A DNA stretch of 64,000 nt. It comes from Mycobacterium sp. 1245805.9 (GTDB taxonomy: Bacteria > Actinomycetota > Actinomycetes > Mycobacteriales > Mycobacteriaceae). The DNA is taken from positions 1 through 64,000 of the forward strand of contig NZ_LZKR01000223.1 in assembly GCF_001672915.1 (NCBI RefSeq). Reading direction: 5' to 3'. Position numbers and translations under genes: made by a program. Of this stretch, positions 56,213 through 63,930 are shown in pieces; the stretch's first letter is position 1; each line of letters starts with the position of its first letter. A model generated the notes under the pieces. That model worked only from the letters and a program-made list of their open reading frames with translations, was not told the DNA's origin and ran no database searches.

Positions 56213-56963
56213 TTCCAAACTGACGATCGCCGATCGCAGCTTCGCCTCACGGCTCATCATGGGCACCGGGGGAGCGACGAACCTGGCGGTGCTCGAGGAG
56301 GCGCTGATCGCGTCGGGCACCGAGCTGACCACCGTGGCGATCCGCCGCGTCGACGCCGAGGGCGGGACCGGACTGCTGGACCTGCTCAACCGCCTGGGCA
56401 TCACGCCGCTGCCCAACACCGCGGGCTGCCGCGGTGCGGCCGAGGCGGTGCTCACCGCGCAGCTCGCACGCGAGGCGCTGGACACCAACTGGGTCAAGCT
56501 CGAGGTGATCGCCGACGAACGCACGCTGCTGCCCGACGCCGTCGAATTGGTCCGCGCGGCAGAGCAATTGGTCGACGACGGGTTTGTCGTGCTGCCCTAC
56601 ACCAACGACGACCCGGCGCTGGCCCGCCGGCTCGAGGATGCCGGTTGCGCGGCGGTGATGCCGCTCGGCGCACCCATCGGCACCGGCCTGGGCATCACGA
56701 ACCCGCACAACATCGAGATGATCGTCGCGCGGGCCGGCGTCCCGGTGGTGCTCGACGCGGAGATCGGCACCGCGAGCGACGCCGCGCTGGCGATGGAATT
56801 GGGTTGCGACGCCGTGCTGTTGGCGACCGCGGTGACCCGCGCCGCGGACCCGCCGGCGATGGCCGCCGCCATGGCCGCGGCCGTCACCGCCGGATACCTG
56901 GCGCGCCGGGCCGGGCGGATCCCCAAACGGTTCTGGGCGCAGGCGTCGTCCCCCGAGTTATGA
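56205..56963 (+). CDS. thiG: Thiazole synthase ThiG
   Basis: This 252-residue TIM-barrel protein forms thiazole phosphate from DXP, the glycine imine and ThiS thiocarboxylate. S-R-L-I-M-G-T-G-G near residue 14; the Schiff-base Lys in N-W-V-K-L-E-V-I near 98; V-L-P-Y-T-N-D-D-P near 125; G-C-A-A-V-M-P-L-G-A-P-I-G-T-G-L-G-I near 145; and V-L-D-A-E-I-G-T-A-S-D near 183. The start is GTG inside thiS. It ends with ATGA into the SGNH hydrolase gene. Confidence 0.96.
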   Translation: MADSKLTIADRSFASRLIMGTGGATNLAVLEEALIASGTELTTVAIRRVDAEGGTGLLDLLNRLGITPLPNTAGCRGAAEAVLTAQLAREALDTNWVKLEVIADERTLLPDAVELVRAAEQLVDDGFVVLPYTNDDPALARRLEDAGCAAVMPLGAPIGTGLGITNPHNIEMIVARAGVPVVLDAEIGTASDAALAMELGCDAVLLATAVTRAADPPAMAAAMAAAVTAGYLARRAGRIPKRFWAQASSPEL

Positions 56964-57727
56964 AACGCTATGTCGCGCTCGGCAGTTCGATGGCCGCCGG
57001 ACCTGGCATCCGCCCCCGCGCCGAGGGCGCCCCGCTTTGGTCGGGACGATCCGCCCGCAACTACCCGCACCTAATCGCCGAACGGCTGAGCCTCAGGCTG
57101 GTCGACGTCACCTTTTCCGGCGCGACCACCGCCCACGTGCTCGCCGATCACCAGCGTGGCGCGCCGCCGCAGATCACGGCGCTGGACGGCTCGGAGAGCC
57201 TGGTCACGGTGACCATCGGTGGCAACGACGTCGGCTACGTTCCGCTGTTGATGGTCGCCGCCCTGCCGCCGGCCGCGCGGCGCCTGCCGGTGTTGGGCGG
57301 GCTGATATCCGATCTGTTGGACCGTGACACGCGGGATCGGGCCCTGGCCGACGTGTTCGATTCGTTGTGCGCGGTCGGGACGGCGCTGCGGCAGCGCGCG
57401 CCGAAGGCCCGGATCGTTTTCGTCGACTACCTGACGATCCTGCCGCCCGCGGGTACCCCGGCCCCGCCGCTGGCGCAGGCGGACGCCGACCTCGGCCGCC
57501 ACGTGGCCGCGAGCCTCGAACGCCTCACGAGCGAGGCGGCCGCGGCGACCGGGTGCGAGGTCGTCGGCGCCGCCGCGGCCAGCCGGGATCACCACGCCTG
57601 GTCGGCCGAGCCGTGGACGACGCGGCGGACGCGCTACGGCGTGCCTCTGCCGGGCCGGCCGGCCCCGCTGCACCCCAACGATGCCGGGATGCGCGCGGTC
57701 GCGGAATTACTTGCCGCGCAACTGTAG
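56960..57727 (+). CDS. SGNH/GDSL-type hydrolase
   Basis: This 255-residue esterase-like protein has block I A-L-G-S-S-M-A-A-G-P-G (nucleophile Ser near 9; the usual GDS is GSS), block III T-I-G-G-N-D-V-G near 80 and block V H-P-N-D-A-G-M with the catalytic His near 243. No signal peptide is evident, so it may be cytosolic. It is coupled to thiG by ATGA, although no role in thiamine synthesis is known. It is convergent with the first secreted paralog. Confidence 0.87.
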   Translation: MKRYVALGSSMAAGPGIRPRAEGAPLWSGRSARNYPHLIAERLSLRLVDVTFSGATTAHVLADHQRGAPPQITALDGSESLVTVTIGGNDVGYVPLLMVAALPPAARRLPVLGGLISDLLDRDTRDRALADVFDSLCAVGTALRQRAPKARIVFVDYLTILPPAGTPAPPLAQADADLGRHVAASLERLTSEAAAATGCEVVGAAAASRDHHAWSAEPWTTRRTRYGVPLPGRPAPLHPNDAGMRAVAELLAAQL

Positions 57728-57731
57728 AAGG

Positions 57732-58256
57732 TCAGCCGTTGGTACGCCACCACTGGTAGAGCGCGTTGACGTCGGTGTTGGACGCGCGGATGTGGCTCAA
57801 CACGTTCTTGGCGTCGGTGGTCCAGGTGATGACGGCGGCGTTCTTATAGGTCCCGCACGCCACCTGTCCCGCCGTCGCGCCGGTGCTGCCCGTGTGCCAG
57901 GTGCCCGGTGACTGTCCGTTGTCCCCGCACGGGCTCAGCGAGACACCGTTGATGCCGCCGGTGAACGCGGCGGCCAGGTCGCTGCCGTTGCTGTAGAGCT
58001 GGTAGACGCCGGCGGCCGGGCCGTTGGGGTCGGGGCTTTGCCCACAGTCGAGCTCGGCCAGGATCGGCCCGGACAGCGGGGCCGGCTGGCAGTTGTTGAG
58101 GCCGTAGCCCTTCGACAGATTGGCGGCCAGCGTGTTGATGTCCGCCGAGCTACCGGTGCCGGGGTCCGCGGTCGCCGTGGCGGTGCCGACGATGACCGAA
58201 GCGCCCATGAGCGCCGCGGCCGACGCCGCCCACAGCGCCTTGGTGAGAGGGGACAT
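57732..58256 (-). CDS. Secreted conserved mycobacterial protein, tandem paralog 2
   Basis: This 174-residue precursor has a signal peptide (L-W-A-A-S-A-A-A-L-M-G-A-S-V, cleavage after A-T-A near 32). The mature domain has four Cys and ordered segments A-D-I-N-T-L-A-A-N-L-S-K-G-Y-G-L-N-N-C near 42, D-C-G-Q-S-P-D-P near 70, and the C-terminal L-Y-Q-W-W-R-T-N-G. ATG 58256 has AAAGGAG upstream; the longer frame is not supported. It shares most of its length with the neighbour at 58310-58837, so the two arose by tandem duplication. Function unknown. Confidence 0.85.
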   Translation of the reverse strand: MSPLTKALWAASAAALMGASVIVGTATATADPGTGSSADINTLAANLSKGYGLNNCQPAPLSGPILAELDCGQSPDPNGPAAGVYQLYSNGSDLAAAFTGGINGVSLSPCGDNGQSPGTWHTGSTGATAGQVACGTYKNAAVITWTTDAKNVLSHIRASNTDVNALYQWWRTNG

Positions 58257-58309
58257 TCTGAACTCCTTTGTTGTGTTGGAAAACCAAGCAGCCGAGCGTC
58301 TTTCGGGTG

Positions 58310-58837
58310 TCAGCCGTTCGCGCGCCACCATTGGTAGAGCGCCTGGACGTCGTTGTTCGACCCACGGATGAGGCTCAAGATGTTTTTGGCGTCGGTGGTC
58401 CAGATGACCTCGGCGGCGTTCTGGTATGTCCCGCATGCCACCGATCCGGAGTTGGCGTTGTTGCTGCCCTGATGCCAGGTGGTGGGCGACTGGCCGGCGT
58501 CCCCGCAGGCGGTGAGCACGTCGTCCTTGATGCTGGTCTTGAACGAGCCGGTCAGGTTGTCGATGTTGTTGAACAGGATGTACCTGGCCTGGATCGGGCC
58601 GCTGGGGTCGGGGCTCTGCCCGCAGGTGAGCACGGCGAGTTCCCCGGCGTCGAGGTTTCCGGCGGTGCAGTTGTTGAGGCCGTAGCCTTTCGACAGATTG
58701 GCGGCCAGCGTGTTGATGTCCGCCGAGCTACCGGTATTGGTGGGGTCCGCGGCCGCCGTGGCGGCGCCGGCGAATACGCAACTGCCCGCGGCCACCATGG
58801 CCGCCGCGGCGCGCACCGCCTTGCTGAAATGAGGCAT
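58310..58837 (-). CDS. Secreted conserved mycobacterial protein, tandem paralog 1
   Basis: This 175-residue precursor is a paralog of the next gene, with signal peptide (A-A-A-A-M-V-A-A-G-S-C-V-F-A-G, cleavage near A-A-A-D at residue 30). The identical stretch S-S-A-D-I-N-T-L-A-A-N-L-S-K-G-Y-G follows, then four Cys in the same positions and the C-terminus L-Y-Q-W-W-R-A-N-G. The 53 bp between the two genes hold only a ribosome site, so they probably form one transcript. They differ mainly in the middle loop, which may be the variable binding face. No function is known. Confidence 0.85.
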   Translation of the reverse strand: MPHFSKAVRAAAAMVAAGSCVFAGAATAAADPTNTGSSADINTLAANLSKGYGLNNCTAGNLDAGELAVLTCGQSPDPSGPIQARYILFNNIDNLTGSFKTSIKDDVLTACGDAGQSPTTWHQGSNNANSGSVACGTYQNAAEVIWTTDAKNILSLIRGSNNDVQALYQWWRANG

Positions 58838-59174
58838 CCTTGGCTCCAATCGCACCGGAAATCGCGCTTCCGCTAATGGGATCGTAGGGCTATGTCCTGT
58901 CCATGCAACACATTCCGCTGGAAATTATCTGTCTGGGCATCATTGTTGCCGCCGGCGACCGAAGCCATTCGATAGGCAAAGTGGTTGAAGGTCAGGGACT
59001 TTCGCGCCGGTCCGCGGCTCGTGCCCAGGGCGGGCGGCAACGCAAGCGCCGCCGGCGGAACGGTCGCGCGGCCGGCGGAAACGGCGAATTTCGCGGAGAT
59101 AGTGCCCTCGCGGGCCCGCTCCGGTATGGTAAGCACCGCTCGACGCCAGCTAACTCGCCTCGACTGGAGAATCC
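58838..59174. promoter_or_regulatory. Divergent intergenic region with promoter-like boxes
   Basis: This 337-bp stretch holds no convincing gene. TACGAT on the minus strand (58886-58881) fits a -10 box for the secreted pair. TATGGT (59125-59130) and GGAG (59165-59168) fit the CD225 gene. GCCGGCGGAA occurs twice near 59051-59080. Confidence 0.4.
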
Positions 59175-59498
59175 ATGACACAGCCGCCCCCTCCGCCCGG
59201 ATACCCGCCACAGCAACCTGCCGGGCAACCGCCGAACAACTACTTGGTGTGGTCGATTCTGGTGACGCTCTTCTGCTGTCTGCCGTTCGGGATTGTGGCA
59301 ATCGTCAAATCCAGCCAGGTCAATGGTTTGTGGGCGCAGGGCCAATACGCGGAGGCCCAGGCGTCCGCCGACAGCGCCAAGAAATGGGTGATCTGGTCGG
59401 TAGTCGCCGGTGTGGTCGTGGGCGTCATCTACGGCATCCTGATGGCGGTTGGTGCGCTGAGCGTGAACACGAACACCGCGCTCGCCGCGATGTTCTAA
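59175..59498 (+). CDS. CD225/dispanin family membrane protein
   Basis: This 107-residue protein has a Pro/Gln-rich N-terminal tail (P-P-P-P-P-G-Y-P-P-Q-Q-P) and two hydrophobic segments. The first is L-V-W-S-I-L-V-T-L-F-C-C-L-P-F-G-I-V-A-I with the dispanin motif L-P-F-G-I-V-A-I-V-K-S-S-Q-V-N. The second is W-V-I-W-S-V-V-A-G-V-V-V-G-V-I-Y. In bacteria these often stand next to DUF2752 genes, as here (15 bp). The family's animal members shape membranes; the bacterial role is unknown. Confidence 0.9.
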   Translation: MTQPPPPPGYPPQQPAGQPPNNYLVWSILVTLFCCLPFGIVAIVKSSQVNGLWAQGQYAEAQASADSAKKWVIWSVVAGVVVGVIYGILMAVGALSVNTNTALAAMF

Positions 59499-59513
59499 GC
59501 CGGTATTGCGATC

Positions 59514-59939
59514 ATGGTGACCCGCCACGGGTCGGCGCGCCTCGGTCTGGGCGCGCCGCTCCTGGTGGCGGCGTCCACCACCCTGGTCTGCGCCGCCACC
59601 TGGGTGGGTGATCCGACGACCCCGGGTGGGCCCCTGCCCGTCTGCCCCACCAAGGCCCTGTTGGGCATCGACTGCCCGGGGTGTGGCAGCGCCCGGATGT
59701 TGTATTCGCTGATGCACGGCAACGTGTTGGCGGCCGCCAGGTTCAACGCGCTGGGCCTGGTGGCGCTGGTGTTGCTGGTGTGGGCGTACGGGGCGTGGAC
59801 CTACGGCCGGGTGACGGGCCGGCCGGTCCGGGGCTGGCAGCACCAGCGCTGGGCCGCCGCGGTGACGCTGGTTCTGGTGGCGGTCTGGTTCGTGGTGCGC
59901 AATCTGCCGTTTGCACCATTCAACTCGCTGTATGTCTAG
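59514..59939 (+). CDS. DUF2752 membrane protein
   Basis: This 141-residue three-span membrane protein has the DUF2752 core C-P-T-K-A-L-L-G-I-D-C-P-G-C-G-S-A-R near residues 43-60 (three Cys plus Arg) and F-N-A-L-G-L-V-A-L after it. Function unknown. It follows CD225 directly, and its last two codons overlap the LpqL start, so the four genes CD225, DUF2752 and two LpqL-like lipoproteins are likely one operon. Confidence 0.9.
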   Translation: MVTRHGSARLGLGAPLLVAASTTLVCAATWVGDPTTPGGPLPVCPTKALLGIDCPGCGSARMLYSLMHGNVLAAARFNALGLVALVLLVWAYGAWTYGRVTGRPVRGWQHQRWAAAVTLVLVAVWFVVRNLPFAPFNSLYV

Positions 59940-61413
59940 CCTGAGGGCCCTGCTCGCCGTGGTCGCCCTGGCCGCGTTTCTGGCCGGCTGCTCGCATGGC
60001 CGCAAGAACACGCAGCCGGCCACCGGTGACGCCGCCGCGTTCGCGACCTCGGTGCACGATAAGGTCACGGCCGACGCCATGATGGCGCATCTGTCGAAAC
60101 TCCAGGACATCGCCAACGCCAACAACGGCACCCGCGCGGTGGGCACCCCCGGCTACGAAGCCAGCGTCGACTACGTGGTGAACACGTTGCGCAACAGCGG
60201 CTTTGACGTCCAGACCCCCGAATTCTCGGCCCGGGTTTTTCACGGCGACAAGCCGACGGTGACGGTCGGCGGGATGGCCGTGGATGCGCGCCCGCTGGAC
60301 TTCAGTATCGGCACCCCGCCCGACGGGGTGAGCGGGCCGCTGGTGGCGGTGCCCCCGGCGAACAGCCCGGGCTGCAAGCCCGCCGACTTCGACGGTCTTC
60401 ACGCGCAGGGCGCGGTGGTCCTGGTGGACCGCGGTACTTGCCCGTTCGCGCAGAAGGAGGGTGCCGCGGTGCAGCGCGGCGCGGTGGCGATGATCATCGC
60501 CGACAACGTCGACGAGCAGCAGATGGGCGGCACCCTCGGGCCCGATACCGACGTGAAGATCCCGGTGGTGAGCGTCACCAAGTCCACCGGGCTGCAGCTG
60601 CGCGGGCAGCCGGGACCGACCACGATCAAGCTCAACGCCAGCGTCCAAACCTTCAAGGCCCGCAACGTCATCGCGCAGACCAAGACCGGGTCGACCACCG
60701 ACGTGGTGATGGCCGGCGCCCACCTGGACAGCGTCCCCGAGGGACCGGGCATCAACGACAACGGGTCCGGAGTGGCCGCCGTCCTGGAAACCGCGGTGCA
60801 GCTGGGGAATTCGCCGCCGGTGCACAACGCGGTGCGGTTCGGCTTCTGGGGCGCGGAGGAACTCGGGCTGATCGGGTCGCGCAACTACGTGGAGTCGCTG
60901 GACCTCGACGGGCTGAAAAACCTTGCGCTGTATCTGAACTTCGACATGCTCGCCTCGCCGAACCCGGGTTACTTCACCTATGACGGAGACCAATCGCTGC
61001 CGGCGGACACGCGCGGCCAGCCGGTGGTGCCGGAAGGATCGGCCGGCATCGAGCGCACCCTGGTCGCCTACCTGAAGTCGGCGGGCAAGACGGCGCAGGA
61101 CACCTCGTTCGACGGGCGCTCGGACTACGACGGATTCACGCTGGCCGGCATCCCGTCGGGTGGCCTGTTCTCGGGCGCCGAAACGAAGATGTCCGCCGAC
61201 CAGGCCAAGCTCTGGGGCGGAACCGCCGACGCGCCCTTCGATCCCAATTACCACCAGAAGACCGACACCCTCGAGCACATCGATCGCACCGCGCTGGGCA
61301 TCAACGGCGGCGGTGTGGCCTATGCGGTCGCGTTCTACGCGCAGGACCTCGGCGGCCGAAATGGCGTGCCCGTGCTGGCCGATCGCACGCGGCACGTGCT
61401 CAACAAGCCATGA
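59932..61413 (+). CDS. lpqL: LpqL, M28 aminopeptidase-type lipoprotein
   Basis: This 493-residue exported lipoprotein has lipobox F-L-A-G-C (Cys near 19), a PA domain inserted at ~130-245, and an M28 metallopeptidase domain. All expected zinc-site residues are present: A-H-L-D-S (His), G-I-N-D-N-G-S-G (bridging Asp), F-W-G-A-E-E-L (base and ligand Glu), Y-L-N-F-D-M (Asp) and N-Y-H-Q-K-T-D-T (His). It probably releases N-terminal residues from peptides at the cell surface. ATG 59932 gives a correct signal peptide. The position after the thi genes equals Rv0418. Confidence 0.92.
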   Translation: MSSLRALLAVVALAAFLAGCSHGRKNTQPATGDAAAFATSVHDKVTADAMMAHLSKLQDIANANNGTRAVGTPGYEASVDYVVNTLRNSGFDVQTPEFSARVFHGDKPTVTVGGMAVDARPLDFSIGTPPDGVSGPLVAVPPANSPGCKPADFDGLHAQGAVVLVDRGTCPFAQKEGAAVQRGAVAMIIADNVDEQQMGGTLGPDTDVKIPVVSVTKSTGLQLRGQPGPTTIKLNASVQTFKARNVIAQTKTGSTTDVVMAGAHLDSVPEGPGINDNGSGVAAVLETAVQLGNSPPVHNAVRFGFWGAEELGLIGSRNYVESLDLDGLKNLALYLNFDMLASPNPGYFTYDGDQSLPADTRGQPVVPEGSAGIERTLVAYLKSAGKTAQDTSFDGRSDYDGFTLAGIPSGGLFSGAETKMSADQAKLWGGTADAPFDPNYHQKTDTLEHIDRTALGINGGGVAYAVAFYAQDLGGRNGVPVLADRTRHVLNKP

Positions 61414-62879
61414 TCCGCCGGCTGGCCGCGGCGCTGGCGCTGATCGGCTTGGTGGCGGGGTGCTCGTCACCGCGGCCGGCGCCCCCGGCGGCGGCGCCCG
61501 ATCTGGCCCGCGGACTGGCGGCGAAGGTGACCGCCGACCGGATGGTCGCGCACCTGCGCGCGCTGCAGGGCATCGCCAACGCCAACCGCGGAAGCCGCGC
61601 CGACGGCACGCCGGGCTACGACGCCAGCGTCGATTATGTCGCGAAGACGTTGCGCGACAGGGGATTTAAGGTCTCGACGCCGCAGTTCGACCGGCTCTAC
61701 AACGTGTCGCAGGGTAAGCCCGCGCTGACGGTGGCCGGCCGCACCTATCAGGTCGACCAGGCGTCGATGCTGGTTCGTACGCCGCCCGGCGGCCTGACCG
61801 GACCGCCCGCGCACCCCGCCCGCCCGTCGGGCTGCGCCGCCGGCGATTACCCGGCGGCCCTGCCCGCGGGCGCGATCGCCGTCGTCGACGACGCGGGCTG
61901 CTCGGTGGTCGACAAGCAGAACAGCGCCGTGGCCCGGGGTGCCGCGGGGCTGATCGTGATCAGCGCGCCCAACGGGCAGGGGGCCCCGCCAACGCTGTTC
62001 GGGCCCGGCTATTTCAAGCAGCTGACCGTGCCGGTCGCCGTCGTCGGCCCCAACGGCGCCGCGGCGCTCGCCCACGACACCGCCCCGGTGCGCCTGGTGC
62101 TGGACGCCGAGAACCGCACGATCTCATCGCGAAACGTGTTGGCGCAGACCGAGACCGGCTCCCCGCACGAGGCGATCGTGGTCGGCGCGCACCTGGACAG
62201 CCCGCGCGACGCCCCGGGCATCAACGACGACGGGACCGGCGTCGCGGCGGTGCTGGAGACGGCGCTGCAGCTGGGACCGTTGGCCGCGGTGAACAACGCG
62301 GTGCGGTTCGCGTTCTGGGGCGCCGACGAGGACGGCATCAACGGCGTGATGGACTACGTCTTCGGCATGGATCGCGATCAGCTCAACGACATCGCGATGT
62401 ACCTCGACTTCAACATGCTCGGTTCGCCAAACGCCGGCTACTTCACCGACGACGGCGACCAGTCCGGTCCGCCCACGCCCGGAATCGCATTCGGCGACGT
62501 GCCCGAGGGCTCGGCCGGCATCGAGCGCAGCCTCGGCGGCTACCTGAACCTGGCCGGCAAGCGGCCGGCCGACATGCCGTTGGCCACCATGGCCGATTAC
62601 CACCCATTCATGGTCGCGGGCGTGCCGGTCGGGGGTTTGATCGCCGGCGCTTCGCAGCTCAAAACCACGGTGCAGGCGCGGCTGTGGGGCGGTCAGGCGG
62701 GCGTCCCGTTCGACCCCAACTTTCAGAGCCCGCGCGACACCGTCGACGCCGTCAACCGGGACGCCTTGGCGGTCATGGGTTCTGGCGCGGCGTTCGCGGT
62801 GGGCACCTACGCGGAGTCGATCGGCGGCGTCAACGGCGTCCCGCCCCACGACAAGCGGCATCGCACCCGGGTGCCGTAG
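61410..62879 (+). CDS. LpqL paralog with degenerate M28 active site
   Basis: This 489-residue lipoprotein (lipobox G-L-V-A-G-C, Cys near 18) has the same PA plus M28 architecture as the preceding gene, to which it is joined by ATGA. A-H-L-D-S and I-N-D-D-G-T-G are kept. However, F-W-G-A-E-E is F-W-G-A-D-E (catalytic base Glu to Asp), N-F-D-M is D-F-N-M (metal Asp to Asn), and the final Y-H-Q-K-T-D-T is F-Q-S-P-R-D-T (metal His to Gln). Catalysis is doubtful; a binding or regulatory role is possible. Confidence 0.88.
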   Translation: MIRRLAAALALIGLVAGCSSPRPAPPAAAPDLARGLAAKVTADRMVAHLRALQGIANANRGSRADGTPGYDASVDYVAKTLRDRGFKVSTPQFDRLYNVSQGKPALTVAGRTYQVDQASMLVRTPPGGLTGPPAHPARPSGCAAGDYPAALPAGAIAVVDDAGCSVVDKQNSAVARGAAGLIVISAPNGQGAPPTLFGPGYFKQLTVPVAVVGPNGAAALAHDTAPVRLVLDAENRTISSRNVLAQTETGSPHEAIVVGAHLDSPRDAPGINDDGTGVAAVLETALQLGPLAAVNNAVRFAFWGADEDGINGVMDYVFGMDRDQLNDIAMYLDFNMLGSPNAGYFTDDGDQSGPPTPGIAFGDVPEGSAGIERSLGGYLNLAGKRPADMPLATMADYHPFMVAGVPVGGLIAGASQLKTTVQARLWGGQAGVPFDPNFQSPRDTVDAVNRDALAVMGSGAAFAVGTYAESIGGVNGVPPHDKRHRTRVP

Positions 62880-62886
62880 CGGCTGG

Positions 62887-62899
62887 CTAGATGCCCACA
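62887..62899. repeat. Left copy of an imperfect direct repeat flanking a lower-GC hydrolase gene
   Basis: CTAGATGCCCACA here and CTAGACGCCCACA at 63794-63806 (12 of 13 identical, similarity extending some bases to each side) bracket the alpha/beta hydrolase gene. They may mark an insertion or a duplicated end. The evidence is modest. Confidence 0.35.
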
Positions 62900-62920
62900 T
62901 ACTGCTGAGCCGACGGAAGT

Positions 62921-63718
62921 GTGAGCCAAATGCTTGAAGTGATCGAGAAGGGGTCGACCACCGATGCGCACCCGACGCCGCTGCTTTTTGTTCACGGCGC
63001 GTCCGTCGCAGCATGGTGCTGGGACGAACACTTTCTGGACTTCTTCGCAAGCAGGGGCTACCGCGCCGCGGCACTGAGCCTTCGCGGCCACGGTGGCAGT
63101 ACCCCGTCCAAGCCCCTCAATTCTTGTTCTCTGGCCGACTACGTGGACGACGTACAGTCGGTTGTCTTCAAGCTGGGGTCCCCACCAGTGCTCATCGGTC
63201 ACTCCCTGGGCTGTTGGGTCGTACTGAATTACCTTGCGACGCACGGTGGCCCAGCGGGGGTTCTCATGGCACCCGGCACACCGCAGGGATTACGACGATG
63301 GGCGTTCCGCTCAATCCGCCGTCACCCCTGGGTCTTTCTGCGCGCCACTGTCGTCGGCAGCCCAGAAGATGTATTCAACACTCCCGCCTTGGCTCGTGAA
63401 TTCTGCTTCTCGGCGAACACCCCAGACGCCATCGTCAGTGCCTGTGCGGCTCGTCTCGAATCTGAAAGCACAGGCGTCACACGAGATTTGATGAAGCGAC
63501 TTCCTGACGCTGGCCTGCTGAAAGCACCGATGCTTGTTCTCGGCGCCCAAGATGATGGCATGCGAATCGCAGGGGATGCGCTTGCCGTGGCGCAGATTTA
63601 CCAAGCAGATCTGGAGCTATTTCCCGACATGGGGCATGTCATGATGCTTGAGGCAGGATGGCAGTCCGTCGCCGAAAGAATCGACGGTTGGCTCACCAGC
63701 CAGGGGCTAGAACTCTAG
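62921..63718 (+). CDS. Alpha/beta hydrolase
   Basis: This 265-residue soluble hydrolase has the oxyanion-hole H-G-A-S-V-A-A-W-C-W near residue 25, R-G-H-G-G-S near 55, the nucleophile elbow L-I-G-H-S-L-G-C near residue 92, L-G-A-Q-D-D-G-M (acid) near 208, and G-H-V-M-M-L-E-A (His) near 238. Substrate unknown. Base composition is lower than in its neighbours (32 of 60 bases GC at 63361-63420), and it is framed by imperfect direct repeats, suggesting recent acquisition. Start GTG 62921; an in-frame ATG follows three codons later. Confidence 0.87.
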   Translation: MSQMLEVIEKGSTTDAHPTPLLFVHGASVAAWCWDEHFLDFFASRGYRAAALSLRGHGGSTPSKPLNSCSLADYVDDVQSVVFKLGSPPVLIGHSLGCWVVLNYLATHGGPAGVLMAPGTPQGLRRWAFRSIRRHPWVFLRATVVGSPEDVFNTPALAREFCFSANTPDAIVSACAARLESESTGVTRDLMKRLPDAGLLKAPMLVLGAQDDGMRIAGDALAVAQIYQADLELFPDMGHVMMLEAGWQSVAERIDGWLTSQGLEL

Positions 63719-63793
63719 GGTTATGCGCAGTTGGTCAACCTGCTACTCGAAGCTCAGCGCATGAGCAAAGCCCGAGTTCGATCGGATCGCTGA

Positions 63794-63806
63794 CTAGACG
63801 CCCACA
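63794..63806. repeat. Right copy of the imperfect direct repeat
   Basis: CTAGACGCCCACA, partner of 62887-62899. It lies in a 204-bp region after the hydrolase in which I see no gene before the LexA box. Confidence 0.35.
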
Positions 63807-63914
63807 ACATTCCAATCCGCCCATGGGCATGCGCGTGCGGTGGGGAGCTTCGGTGCCGTTTATCCACAACGTGCGACCCTGCCAAAAAGTTTGAGTCAGT
63901 GGACGCTGCTATAC

Positions 63915-63930
63915 TCGAACATATGTTCGA
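63915..63930. promoter_or_regulatory. LexA (SOS) box over a leaderless start
   Basis: TCGAACATATGTTCGA matches the mycobacterial SOS box TCGAAC-N4-GTTCGA perfectly. A TATACT -10 box (63910-63915) places the transcription start at about 63922, the ATG at 63923. LexA bound here would block both promoter and start site, so the downstream gene should be induced by DNA damage. Confidence 0.8.

Noticed and set aside
59920..61470. 516-codon antisense frame opposite lpqL
   Set aside because: A GC-rich shadow of lpqL with no recognisable motif or start context.
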